Shown piece after piece: positions 33,869 to 45,682 of a DNA stretch of 64,000 nucleotides; within the stretch, counting starts at the first letter, position 1, and the number at the start of each line of letters is the position of its first letter. The stretch spans positions 1 through 64,000 of the forward strand of contig JAGFBZ010002035.1 in NCBI GenBank assembly GCA_018398805.1. Direction: 5' to 3'. The notes under the pieces were generated by a model, which had not been told where the DNA came from, ran no database searches, and saw only the letters and a list, made by a program, of their open reading frames with translations. A program made the translations under genes and the position numbers. The stretch is from Hirundichthys speculiger. Its lineage: Eukaryota > Chordata > Actinopteri > Beloniformes > Exocoetidae.

Positions 33869-35978
33869 AAAGGCCCAGACATCCTTCAATCAAACGTTGA
33901 ATCCGTAAACCGTTTCCTCGCCTGCAGGAGAATTCTCTGCAGCAGCATGTGAGTTAAAAACCAAATTTTTTTTTTTTTTTTCCTTTTTTTAGCTGAAATT
34001 CAGGAGGACAACCACTGTGAGCCTCCACCAGCCGAGGGAAGCGGCAGCCTGCGCACCTTTCATTATCGCAGCCGCCGTGCAGCGCTGCGACACGGAGACG
34101 GTCCCACACGGCTCGGCTGGTGGCAGGTAGGTGGTAGGTGTGCCTTCGCTGCATTGTTTCCTTTGCTAAAGTGCGATCCGGCTGTATTTGATTTCAGTCA
34201 CCCTGCCAAGGCGACTACACACGCACACCTGCGGTAAAAGAGATTTGGTGTGAAAGGCTGCACACCTGTTCTCAGTTTTTATCTTCCACATGGCAATTTG
34301 AAATCAAGAGGTGGAAAAGACTTATTTCCCCACAGGTATCAGCACACAAGTATCACGTTATCGCTTCTACCTGGATTTTTTTTTTGGAAGCGTCACACAA
34401 TGTGAGAAGCAATGATCACCTTTTACCTTTGGGCCGTGATGACGTCATAGGTCAGGGGACCGGGCGGTCCTCCGCATTAGGGCTAATCAGAGACGCATCA
34501 CGCTCTTCTAAAGTTGGCACCTTGACGCTTTAGCTCACCTGTTGAGATTTAAAGTGTCTCCTTTCTAAGTGCTGACATGAGTGGAATGCCAGTTATGTAA
34601 ATTCAACGGGTGAATCCTTCAGAGCTCCAAAAATAGCCCCACCTTTCCGCGGCGGTCTGCGCTTACACGCTAGCCCTCGTCTGCCTGTCTGGGTGACTTC
34701 TTACCTGTATTTCATCCTTGTTTTTCTTTCTTCTCTCTTCTTCTCTCTGAGTGAAGGGTGTCCAGCCCCCATGTCTTTGTGTAAACAAAGCGTGGGCCGT
34801 GTGTGTGTGTGCATGTGTGTGTGTGTGTGAACAGGTAGGAACGGCTGCGTACCTGAGATTCCCCAGATTCCCCTGCAGCAGGTATCTGGCTGCTGATCGG
34901 GGGGGACACGCTCCGCTTGAGACGCGCAGGTAGGTAAAGAAGCGCGCGTCTACCTGGCCGACCTGAAATTCAAACGTTCCAGTTCCTCCAGTCGGCACCA
35001 GTTTACGCACTGGGAAAGGGGGGGGGGGGGGGGGTCTTTTTGATGCACAGGTGTGGGCGGTGAAAGTGTGAAAAACTTCACATTCCTCGGAGAATAACGG
35101 AGGAGCAAGACGCGCGCATTCCACCTGGTTTGTTCTGGGTAATTACTGTAATTATCCCCGAACGTCCTCTAAATGTTCGCTGTGTTTCTGTTCTGTCCCG
35201 TAATACGTTACATTCACGACGGTGTATAATCAGAGGCACCTGACAACAAAGTTCTTCTTTTTTTTTTGTTTGTTTGTTTGTTTGATGTGAGAACTTACCC
35301 AGAAACCCAGCGCACAAAGCGTGAAGAAGCTCGACGCTGGCACCTGATATGGACGTAAACAGGTACGGTGGCCCAGAAGGTGACTCATGAGTGCGTTTTA
35401 ACGAGCATAAATCTCTGTAACCTCAGCGTCAGCGATTAATAAACGAAATCTGATTTTAAAAAAAAAACAAAAACCAAGCAGCGTATCCTGAAATCCTTTT
35501 GGCAAGTCTCTCGTTGCTATTTTGGTTCACCTGCATTCTTACCTGAGGTGCTCACACCCTGCCAGGAGAGGGAGAGAAAAAAAAAATAGATACATAAATA
35601 AACGAACCCAGCAGAGGTATAATTAAAGTAATTAAGTAAAGAGGTGAAGTACAGGTGAAAGCAGCCTGGCACTGCCAGGACTGAAATTACATGTGATGGC
35701 GGTGATGTCACCGCGGCTTCGCGCCTCGTTGTCTTCATACGTGAAGTGCGTTTTTTTTTTTTTTTTAACGGCCAAATATTTATTTAAAATATGCGAGCAG
35801 TAATCGCAGCGCAGACGCACCTCTGGTACCATAATCCTTTTGTCCCCCAAATGACCCTCCAGCTCACATTAACCCCGCCCCCTCCGTCAGACCGCTACAC
35901 ATGTCCAGGTAAAGGTGTCACCAGAGCTAAAGAACTGTAGCTAACCCTCCAAGTCAATGGACGGATCCATTTGAATAT
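33869..35978. other. Intergenic, no gene
   Basis: Only low-complexity features are evident: T run 33965-33980, (GT)n at 34798-34830, G run about 35017-35034, T run about 35750-35766. The open frames lack recognisable domains. Confidence 0.45.
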
Positions 35979-35986
35979 ATGCAGAG

Positions 35987-36946
35987 TAGAGGTCTTCAGA
36001 ACAACCCGACAGTCCAAAAACCCGAGGTTCCGACCCGAATTGGGTTTCGGGTCCATTCAAAAGACGTGACTCCAGGTTCGGGTCTGAATCGGTACAGTTA
36101 GTCTCGGGTCCGGTCGGTGCTCTCTGACAGTCTGGGTCCACGTTTACTCCAGAGAGGTAAAGATATTAGCGGTGGCAGCTAATGTCAGGACTCGGGGCAG
36201 TTTATTAATTATTCATTAACGTGGCGTGTTTGTCATGAAACAACCGTGTTGCCGTAGCGTGTTATTAGCGTGTTATTAGCGGTTTGCCCGGCAGCTGTAA
36301 AGCACAACGAATCCCCAACATGACAACGCTGGATGAGAGAACATATTCACGACACGTCCTGACCGGTGTAGGCTATTAGCGTTAGCAGTAGCTACCAATA
36401 GCATCTGTATCCACAAAGAAAGTACCGACGTGGATTTATTGTTGTTTACATCACACGTCCTGACCGGTGTAGGCTACTAGCGTTAGCAGTTGCTACCAAT
36501 AGCACCTGTATCCACAAAGAAAATAACGACGTGGATTTATTGTTGTTTACATCACATGTCCTGACCGGTGTAGGCTATTAGCGTTAGCAGTTGCTACCAA
36601 TAGCATCTGTATCCACAAAGAAAATAACAACGTGGATTTATTGTTGTTTACATCACGTAGCCTATGTAGCAACTGAACCGGTAGAAGAAGACAACTTTAG
36701 GTAAGAAAATCAAGTTTTATTCAACGCTAGACAACTTTAACATGAGCAACTATGGGCTGGATTGTCTCGGTTCTATTCGGGTAACTTAGTTCAGTTCTTG
36801 GTCGGAAACTAAAGACTCAGGTCGGGTCGGTTCCTGGTCAATTCGGGTTCGGACTCCTGGACTTATGATAATAGCTCAGGTCGGGATGAATTTTCACGGG
36901 TCCATTGGGGTTCGGGTCCATGAAAGTGGACCCGTGAAGACCTCTA
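35987..36946. mobile_element. hAT-type non-autonomous element with internal tandem repeats
   Basis: The terminal inverted repeats start TAGAGGTCTTC and end GAAGACCTCTA. Flanking 8-mers are ATGCAGAG (35979-35986) and CTGCAGAG (36947-36954), identical at 7 of 8 bases. An 8-bp duplication is the hAT signature. Subterminal regions are full of CGGGTC/GACCCG phrases. There is no coding capacity. Three 101-bp direct repeats occupy the middle. Confidence 0.85.
36353..36655. repeat. Three tandem 101-bp repeats inside the hAT element
   Basis: Copies begin at 36353, 36454 and 36555, each with CCTGACCGGTGTAGGCTA and ending near ATTGTTGTTTACATCA. They differ by a few bases. Confidence 0.9.
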
Positions 36947-36954
36947 CTGCAGAG

Positions 36955-37643
36955 TTCTGGTCAGATCAGGAGCTGCCATCTGGAGAAGCTCTAAACACAC
37001 CTTTTCCAGAACAAAGCGGACCGTCCCGTAAAACGTTACTGTCGGGGCATGTCTGTCAGTGAACCTCAGCCATGCGGGCCACGCGGGCCTGATGCCTCCC
37101 GCCCTATCTGCCGCTATCGTCCATTTCAGCTCTTCACACGCTAGAGTCCCCCCCCCCCCCCTCATGTCGAGCTGGAAGGCTTGGAGGGAGTTCAGGGAAT
37201 CTGGAAAGGGTGGGAGGGGGTTAAAAGAAAAAAGAAAAAAAGGAGCAATGATTGATCTCAGCAATAGACACCTCGCTTTATCGGCGCAGCTGATAGGACC
37301 TACCTCCATTCAGCAGCGCTGCAGGCTGTTTTTGTGTAAGCATAAACACGGGGCCAAATCAGTACCTGCGCTGCTCTGTTTACCTGGCAGCCGTTCAGCC
37401 CCTTTCTGTCTAAACTTGAAATAGGATCCAAACATGCTACTCACGCATAGTGGTTTGCACGAGATGCCTCGCCTGCCTGTCAACCTACCGCGGGGCTCCT
37501 GCAGCGCTATTTCTGCACCGTCTGAACCCGAGCCGCCCCTCTCATTTCTGTGATAGAGAGGTGGAACATCTCACAAAGCGTTCGTTCGGAGCAGTTATCC
37601 CACAGACGAGCCCAAAAAACATTCATGACATTAGTGCTTAAGT

Positions 37644-37682
<39 letters not shown>

Positions 37683-38007
37683 TGGTTACCAGTTTTTAAA
37701 AGGTGGAAAAAGTCCGTATCAGGAGTTTCAAGGGTGCAGGCGTCTCGTCGTCCGGTTAGGTTTAGGCACCGAAACCACCTCTTTATATTTAGGAATTCAT
37801 TTGATTCGGTTAGAAAAAAGAAACTATTAGACAAACTAACTCCGTGTCGGGTCAGCAGTCCTGATTTCAGTGGATCTGATCGAGACGAAAACGAACGAAA
37901 TAACGAAAACTAGAATTGAAAAAATATTTTCGTTAACTGAAATTAAAAAAAAAAGTTTAAAAAAAAAAACATAACTGAAACTGTATTATGTGTTTATAAA
38001 ACAAACT
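36955..38007. other. Intergenic, no gene
   Basis: Unique sequence with a C run near 37148-37160 and a 36-base T run at 37645-37680. No gene recognised. From about 37870 the text (ACGAAAACGAACGAAATAAC) matches the start of a decayed hAT-like repeat. Confidence 0.4.
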
Positions 38008-38015
38008 AAAATCAA

Positions 38016-38276
38016 TAGAAATGTCCGATAATATCGGTGGGCCCGATATTGGCATAAAAATGTAAGATCGGTAAATATTGGTATCGTTTTTTTTTTTTTT
38101 TTGCACAGACAATGTGTTAATTCCACGACAGGAGATATGTGATGTTACCTAAAATTAGTTTTGAGGAAAAATAGCCCGCATATATCGGTATCGGTAGATA
38201 TCGGTATCGGAAATTGAGAGTTGGACAATATCGGCATATCGGATATCGGCAAAAAAGCCAATATCGGACATCCCTA
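38016..38276. mobile_element. 261-bp hAT MITE with ATATCGG motifs
   Basis: Perfect 8-bp target duplication AAAATCAA at 38008-38015 and 38277-38284. The ends are TAGAAATGTCCGATA and TATCGGACATCCCTA, an imperfect inverted repeat. The interior repeats ATATCGG / CCGATAT in both orientations. It is inserted within an older repeat. Confidence 0.9.
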
Positions 38277-38319
38277 AAAATCAACTATAATAATGTCAAG
38301 AACATCTTCGTTTTCATGT

Positions 38320-38601
38320 TTGTAATTGGTTTCCTCGTAAACGGTTGAAATCTATTAACTTCGCTCCGCTGTACAACAACAACCGCAAAAAAAAAAAAAA
38401 AAAAAAGTGATCAGCAGTGATGATCACTTTGGGAGAAAGCGTCTCAGTTTTATTTGGGATTTCTTTGACTATGACTGTGTTAACGATAAAAATAAGTGTC
38501 TTGTTGTAGAAGCAGGTGATACAATGTGTGGAATACTTCTGAAGGAGAAAAAAACCCACGAATCTGAAAGTCCATTTGAAAAGCTCGTACAAGAAGGCTA
38601 A
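38320..38601 (+). pseudogene. BED zinc-finger remnant of a hAT transposase
   Basis: A plus-strand frame reads GRKRLSFIWDFFDYDCVNDK and then GDTMCGILLKEKKTHESE. This resembles the start of ZBED-like hAT transposases (W.FF...., Cys, then KG.NPTNLK..L). The second Cys and the His pair are not in frame, so it is a relic. The frame ends where the 53-bp tandem repeat begins. Confidence 0.5.
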
Positions 38602-38812
38602 CCAAGACTAGCTGGATAAGCTAGCCTAAACTAGCCCCCTGGAAAGAAGGCTAACCAAGACTAGCTGGATAAGCTAGCCTAAGCTAGCCCCCTGGAAAGA
38701 AGGCTAACCAAGACTACCTGGATAAGCTAGCCTAAGCTAGCCCCCTGGAAAGAAGGCTAACCAAGACTACCTGGATAAGCTAGCCTAAGCTAGCCCCCTG
38801 GAAAGAAGCTAC
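38594..38812. repeat. Four tandem copies of a 53-bp unit
   Basis: Copies begin at 38594, 38647, 38700 and 38753. Each contains AAGGCTAACCAAGACTA and GATAAGCTAGCCTAA. Within the unit GGCTA and TAGCC phrases pair, so each copy can fold. Confidence 0.92.
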
Positions 38813-38989
38813 AGCTGCAGGCCAGTCAGCGTTGGGAAGGAACGGGAGAAAACAGCAACTATAATGGACTGTTTCCACGGCGACCAGATAGCTGCTGGTC
38901 AGTAAATACGCAGGAACACCACAAGAGGGAAGACGCATTGATAAATATGTTTATTGAGACCAGAATGTAAACACGACTATGTGATTCGA

Positions 38990-39236
38990 TAGCCTTCAAA
39001 AAGTCAAAAAGCTTCAGTCCAACCACAATTACAACCCTAATTTACAAAATAAAAGTAAAACTAACACTGAAACTAATAAAAACTAAACTAAAACTAAGTA
39101 TTTCAAAACAAAAACTAATAAAAACTAGCAAAACTGCTCTAAAAAACGAATTAAACTAACTGTATTTGGAAAAACTAAACTAAAAACTAAATAAAAACTA
39201 AAAGTAACGGAAAATCCAAAACTATTATAACCCTGG
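38990..39236. mobile_element. 3' part of a decayed hAT-like repeat
   Basis: A-rich text of AAAACTAAACTAAAACTAAG type ending near TTATAACCCTGG matches in style the common fish repeat whose other end lies around 37870-37990. Together with the BED remnant at 38320-38601 it suggests one old element of about 1.35 kb, disrupted by a MITE and a tandem repeat. Assignment is by memory of the family. Confidence 0.45.
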
Positions 39237-39976
39237 TGGCGACAGCTCAGTTCTGTCAACTCCAGATGAACTTCTTCGTAAACCGTAAAACGCGGAGCTG
39301 AAGTTTGCTTTTCCTCAGTCGGTAAGACTGGTTTTTGCTTCAGCGATTAGACGCCCGCGCTCCGGTGCAGATGTGACTGTTTGTGGTACGCGCAATTAGA
39401 TATTGATCCGCTGATAATTCCCCATATGAATATCATTAAGGATCGGAAGTCCGACACAAATGGCCCGGCGTCCTCCAGCTGGCCGAGGCGCCGTAATGCG
39501 TCCTCGCCTCCGGTGCTGCATTGATCCGTCGCAGCAAACAGAAGGACGCTTGGTGGAAAACAAATTAGATAACAGGAAAGAGAAGTGTGTGTGTGCATGT
39601 GTGTGTGTGTGTTGTTGACACGTCTCGCAGCGCTCACTAACTGGAAATTAAAGGGCAAAAGCAAAAGTTTGGATTCTGGGATTTCCTGCAGTCTTTTTTT
39701 TTTTTTTTTTTTTTACATATTAAGACTTTTCTATAAACATCTGCCACAAAAACGCCAAAGTAAACAGTCAACTCCTCCAACTGGTCTAGCAGCAATCTGT
39801 AACAGTCCTGAGATATAATTAAATCTCTCTCTTTTTTTTTAAATCATCGTATTAAACTCGGTGCAACTTTATGACGACTGGGATGCTTTTCACACTCGTA
39901 TCACTTTTCTGTCGACCTTGTTGTGTGTTTTATTTTCTCAAAAAAAAAAAAAAAATAGTGGAGAACAAGCTCCTAA
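39237..39976. other. Intergenic, no gene
   Basis: Short (GT)n at about 39585-39612, T run 39694-39713 and A run 39941-39955. No gene recognised. Confidence 0.45.
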
Positions 39977-40184
39977 ACTACACGTGTCAAACACAAGGCC
40001 CGCGGGCCAAATGTGGCCCGCCACGTCATTTTATGTGGCCCACTAGAGCTTGTGCACTATTGGCTTAAATTTTAAACCGATATTTTAAGACTTAAAATAA
40101 GCTTACGCCGCTTTAAAGCGCATATCTTTAAAGCGCATATTGAGAATCAACTACATCTCCCACAATGCATTTCTAATTACCCAC
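39977..40184 (+). repeat. Dispersed repeat with GGCCCGCGGGCC core, copy 2
   Basis: Inverted relative to copy 1 at 31616-31806. It shares CAAGGCCCGCGGGCCAAATG and the segment with CTACATCTCCCACAATGCAT. It also carries an extra duplication of CTTTAAAGCGCATAT. Confidence 0.65.
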
Positions 40185-40907
40185 AACGATAACGATATCT
40201 CACCATGAGCAAGACATCAACATCGCTGTCAGTCATGTCAACAAGCGTGCGAGTGAAGGAGCGCTGAAGATGAGCAACGCCACTGACAGATCCTGTCTGT
40301 CCAAACAGGCGGGAGAATGAGACTGAGGACTTAAAGGGGGACAAAAGTCCTTTCCGTCCCCGTGTCTCTGCCGTCTGTAAAAACCGGGCAGAGGAGCCTT
40401 GGACCATCATCCTGGTCGTCTCCTGCGAGAGCTACCGGTGAAACGAGCTCACAGCGGACATCCTGGAAGACCGAGACCGTCCTGGAGGGGCGCTGTCCCC
40501 CAAGCCTGAGACGTTTCCCACCTTCAGCGCACCTGGTTCAAATGAAAGGTTCGTTGATGCTCTTTGATGACCAGCTGATGGAGATCCATTCATCTGAATC
40601 AGGTGTGTTGTGTTATCCATGTTAAAGTTCTGTAACTCTATCAATCCGTGTATCATTCATTCTTTCCATTTTCAATTGGCAATCAAAAATAAAAAGTGAC
40701 GTTTTTTTTTCGTTTTTTAATCTGACACAAAAAAATGAAAAAAATGTTTGTTTGTTTTTTATATTTCAATTTTAGACTTGGATCAAAAATACGAAATTAA
40801 AAAACGGGCCACAGAACTGAATTTGTTTTATAATCGAGGACCGGACTTTCTGTTGTCATTACACATCTGTGCCACTAGATGGAGCCGCACTGCAGTAACA
40901 GCAGGAC
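40185..40907. other. Intergenic, no gene
   Basis: No domain recognised in any frame. The first part may continue the preceding dispersed repeat. Confidence 0.35.
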
Positions 40908-41165
40908 CAGTGATTCCCAAAGTGTGGGCCGCGGTCCCCTGGTGGGCCCTCGCGGTACTGCAGGTGGGCCGTGAGAGGCCACTAAAAAATCCTCGATCTT
41001 TTAAAATATGTTTTTAATTACTGTAAAATATTAACCATATGATTTAAAAAAACATTAATAAGTAACAAAACAAACCAGTTAGGTGCTATACTACCGTCAT
41101 CTTAACTTAATATGACAAGTGTCACCTTATTTGTTGACCCCTCACATTAATGTCAGAACATAGCC
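40908..41165 (+). mobile_element. hAT-type MITE related to 62119-62493
   Basis: Starts CAGTGATTCCCAAAGTGTGG and follows, with changes, the reverse complement of the element at 62119-62493, including GCGGTACTGCAGGTGGGCCG and ATGACAAGTGTCACCTTATT. The right end has diverged past about 41165, so no target duplication is called. Confidence 0.7.
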
Positions 41166-41339
41166 TCTAGTCCTGAATGTTTTGTTGCAGTCCAGATTTT
41201 TTTTTTCAGACAGAATTGTTATATTTCTTTCTACCTGAGTTGCTACCTGAACTGTAAAGTTCACGGATTTTTACCGTTCTCCATGTCTGTTTTAGCTTTT
41301 CCGCATGTTTACTGTTTTCCGGTTCCGCAGCAGCCAGTA

Positions 41340-41446
41340 ACAAACTTTTCAAAACAAAAGCATGCGAGCAACATGCGTTAACGCGCGATAAAATAAATGT
41401 CGACGTTAATGTCGCGATAATAACGCGTTAACTTGCCCAGCCCTAA
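41340..41446 (-). mobile_element. Fragment of repeat with GCGTTAACGCG motifs
   Basis: The end TTAACTTGCCCAGCCCTA, read inward as TAGGGCTGGGCAAGTTAA, followed by CGCGTTATTATCGCGACATT, resembles a common fish hAT-type element end. Only one end is recognisable. Confidence 0.5.
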
Positions 41447-43318
41447 TTTTTATTTATTTTCTTCGTGGCATGTCTCCTTGAGTGGGACGCGCGGCGGTCC
41501 TGCCGTCCTGGATGGGAAGTAGCGGGTACAGCTAACGGATGGGAGTCCCCGTTAATACGGCGGACGACTTCGTAAACGCTTGTTTTGATGACGTCAGGAC
41601 TCCGTTGTTTTGAGTAAAACTGAAAGTTAACAAAGTTCCAGTTACGTGGAAGATAAAAGCTAGCATCTCACAGCTAAATAATAACAATAATAAAAACAGC
41701 CTTTAAAAGCTCGGATACGAGGTCTCGATGAAGCGGTAGGAAAGCAGTGTCTTAAAAATACGCATGATATAAAATGATTGATCAGACTGTTGAGACTTGT
41801 CTCGTATTTCTGTTAAAACAGGAGCGAGGTTTTATGCACGAAGCTTTGTGAGATCAGCAGTTTCCGTGGAAGACTTTGAGCTTCTGCCACAACCTTTCAC
41901 GGTTGGCTACAGTTTCAGGGCTGTGAAGATAAAAATAAGAGTTCACGCAGGGGTTATAAAAGAGTATAAATAGAATCTGGCGCTGTTAACACCTCTGCTA
42001 TGCCCAAGTCCAATTATCTCCGATTATGCTCCCAAAAAAAAAAAAAAAAAAAGAAAATAAGAAAACCATAATTGCTGCAGTGAATCGCTCATGTCAGGAG
42101 ATGTGTTGCTGCCGCTCTGCTCCACTCTAATTGAACTTTCGCTGTGAGAAAACAGGAGGAACACACCTGACCAGGCACCTATCCAAACAAAAGGTCTTGA
42201 ACCCAGCCCTTGCGTGCCTATCCAACCCAGACATCTGATTAATTACAGTGTGGCCGTTAAAGGCAAAGAAAGAAAAAAAAAAAAAAAGCTGATGAAAAGT
42301 CAACGAGTCTGCAGGCTCGACCTGCCCAAACAGCGTCGTGCGTGTTAGTAAAAACCCTTCGTTCCGCCCCCCCTCCTCCTCCTCCTCCTCCTCCCGTTCG
42401 TGCAGACGAGGTAAAACATCTCTCTCGCTGTGTCAGAGGCCCGCAGGTGGGCCCCGTGTGCTCAGGTAGATTGTATCACTGTTACTATAGACCGTGTTTG
42501 GGTTTTTCACAGCGGGAGGAAAACAAAGTGGCCCTGCAGAGCGGCGATAACAGCGCGAGCTGCTCCCTTCAAATTAACCCCTGGAAACGCTCCGGCCTCG
42601 CACGGAACGCTTGTGCGTAACACCCGCCCCCTCCTACGTCAATTAAAAAAAAAAAAAAAAAAAAGAACGTTTACATAACGTTCCTCTCGGCACACAGGCT
42701 CATTTTACAAGATTTATAGAGATTTAAGAACATTTCCCAGTAACTAATCCACTAAAGGAGCCATGTTGGACCTCTTAATGCTGAAATAAGCCCCAGAAGT
42801 CTCGGCGGTTGAGCTGCACGGCCGAGCTGCCTCGCGTCCAGATTGAAGGCCTTTTTGCACGAGTGGCTCTACTTCCAATCTGCGTGCTGCTTGTGCAGTA
42901 CGCTTTCTAAATTAGCTTTCTTTAAACAAAAGAGGCACGAATAGCTCGAATGCGCCCCGGGCCAGAAGCTGGGATGGCTTTTACGTAAACAGATCACCCA
43001 GGTGGTCCATGTGTGAGCGCCGGAGCCGAGGGGGCTGGCGGAGAGGCCTGCTGCTGCTGCAGCCGTCGCAGGAAACCGGCCCGGGTTTGAGCTTCTGCAG
43101 AGGATCTCGCTCCTTCCCGGGTCTCTGGATTCAAGGGAGTATTGTAAGGGAAGGAGACGGCGGCGCACGGACCAAAGCTGAAAGATCAACCCCCTCATGT
43201 GCAAAATGGGCTACCGCGAACGCTTCCAAGAGGAGCACCTCTTAATTTTTCTTAATTTTTAAATTCCACTTTCTACTTCTGTCAGCTTGATTTATCGCCA
43301 TCAGACACTGTAAAGTGT
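41447..43318. other. Intergenic, no gene
   Basis: Contains A runs (42030-42050, 42270-42287, 42643-42664) and a (CTC)n tract at 42370-42392. No convincing coding or RNA gene is seen. Confidence 0.45.
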
Positions 43319-43648
43319 AACCGTAACCCCTTACCCTAACCCTTACCCCTTACCCTAACCCTTACCCCTTACCCTAACCCTAACCCTAGCCCTAACCCCT
43401 AACCCCTAACCCCTAACCCCCCCCTAACCCCTTACCCTAACCCTAACCCCTAACCCTAACCCTAAACCCCTTAACCCCTAACCCTAACCCTAACCCCTTA
43501 CCCCTTAACCCCTACCCCCCCTTACCCCTAACCCGAACCCTAACCCTAACCCCTAACCCCTAACCCTAACCCCTTACCCCTAACCCTAACCCCTAACCCC
43601 TAACCCTAACCCTAACCCTAACCCCCCCCTAACCCTAACCCTAACCCT
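43319..43648. repeat. Telomere-like array, block 2 (CCCTAA / CCCCTAA)
   Basis: About 330 bp of CCCTAA, CCCCTAA and CCTTACC variants in the same orientation as block 1. It is more C-rich than block 1. Confidence 0.9.
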
Positions 43649-44283
43649 ACTTATTTATTTATATATTTTAATAGTTCTTGGCAATTTTAACCATTTTAAT
43701 TTTCAAAAAAATTTCTTTTGGGAAAAAAATAAAGGCAGTTAAACTTTGGTATGGTTTGTTATTGTTTTACTATCCTATGCATGCTTTTTGAATTTTTTAT
43801 TTTCTCTTGTATTATTTTAAGCACTCTTGTTTTTTAGCACTTGTGTCTTTTAGCACTTATCTTTCCTGCCCTTATTTTTTAGACTAATATATATCCTCTA
43901 TTTTAATAGGTCTTAATTGCCGGAGGTTTTATATTATTTATTTTCCATTTCCCTTTTTTTTTTTTCTTATCTTAACTTGAATTTTATATTTTCTCTTATA
44001 CATCGACCTCAGATGGATCCGCATGATCTTGGATGGGACGGGACCTAGCTCTCCAACTTATACGTGGTGTCTTAATTTGAATTCTGAGATTTTTTTATTT
44101 TTCTTTTCTTTTTGTATCTATATTAAAAATTGCTGGCCCGTACCGCTTGTTAAATACATCCTCAGCAGGTCCCTCTCTTCACTCTGCCTGGGAGTGCAAA
44201 CCGGATCCTCGATGGGAAGGACCACAGGACCTTCCACTTCACCATCCCACCCTACAGATCAGTATGCTAGTGCTATTTAATTT
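43649..44283. other. AT-rich spacer between telomere-like blocks
   Basis: AT-rich sequence, then a short more balanced stretch (44140-44270). No gene. Confidence 0.4.
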
Positions 44284-44937
44284 AACCCAAACCCTTAACC
44301 CCAACCCCAAAACCCTAACCCTAACCCCAAACCCCAACCCCTAACCCCAACCCAACCCCTAAACCCCTAACCCAAAAACCCCAAAAACCCTAAAATAACC
44401 CCTAACCCCAACCCCTAACCCCAACCCCGAACCCAAACCCCTAACCCAACCCAACCCTAATAACCCCAACAACCCTAACCCCTAACCCGAACAATAACCC
44501 AACCCATAACCCATAACCCATAACCCCTAACCCAAACCCTAACCCTAACCCAAACCCCTAAACCCCCCTAACCCCAACCCTAAACCCTAACCCCAACCCC
44601 AACCCTAACCCCTAACCCCTAACCCCAACCTAACCCATAACCCTAACCCCTAACCCAACCCCTAACCCCTAACCCCTAACCCCAACCCCTAACCCCTAAC
44701 CCCTAACCCAAAACCCCAACCCCTAACCCTAACCCTAACCCTAACCCCAACCCCAAACCCATAACCCCAAACCCCCAACCCTAACCCAACCCTAACCCCT
44801 AACCCTTAACCCTAACCCCAACCCCAAACCCATAACCCCAACCCATAACCCTAACCCTTAACCCTAACCCCTAATCCTAACCCCAACCCATAACCCCTAA
44901 CACTAACCCTAACCCCTAACGTTAACCCCTAACCCTA
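44284..44937. repeat. Telomere-like array, block 3 (CCCTAA / CCCCAA)
   Basis: About 650 bp of degenerate CCCTAA, CCCCTAA and CCCCAA units in the same orientation. The most divergent of the three blocks. Confidence 0.9.
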
Positions 44938-45674
44938 AGGTCAGATAAACCTGGGCAGGTAGGGGGAGAGTGGACAGATACAGACACGTGGAAAAAGGAA
45001 ACTCTCCAGTTCTGGTTGTGATGCTGCTGCATCATCTAAAGCTGTGTGCTCTCACAGTTGTAAGGTTTTTTTTTTTCCATATCAGGACAGCATGAACAAT
45101 CATCTGGTCTCTAACGGCTCTCAGAACGAGGAACATGCAGCAACAGCTGAACGGCAGCGCATGATACATTACACCATGTCATTATGTATTTAAGAAAAAA
45201 AAACTGAGCCAATTTGAAGAACCAGTGTGTGAAGATGCTAAGAACATCCTGTAATTCAACAGCTCGTTGAACCGCCTTGAGAATTTAAAAAAAAAAGAAA
45301 AAACTGAACGAGAACGGCTTGTTTGGACGGGCCTCTTCCCTCCAAAAGAGAGTCTGAATAAACCCAGTGACTCTGGAGCGGCCCAAACTGGAAAACCTAA
45401 AGAACCATGGTCTTCTCAGCGGTGGAGTCGACGTCTAGCCCGGCCAGCCGTACCGACCCACTTCACAGGGATGAAACGGGTCTGGTGCTCCTCGCGTTTA
45501 CGGTCGCTTACCGCCAGCACGCGGCGCACTGAACCAGCGGCGGCTTTACGGGATCGCGCCATGCAGGAGCCAGAGTCCGGAACGACTGGGATGGCTGCAG
45601 AGTTCGCCAGGAGCACGTCGGGTCAACGGGAAATCGAAGAACCAGACCGATTCTTTAAACCAAAGAGGAAACAA
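44938..45674. other. Intergenic, no gene recognised
   Basis: A plus-strand frame (from 45267) runs into the following hAT insertion. It is basic and Arg/Ser-rich with no recognisable domain. The hAT insertion at 45683 would interrupt it, so it is not called a gene. Confidence 0.35.
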
Positions 45675-45682
45675 ATGAGGAC

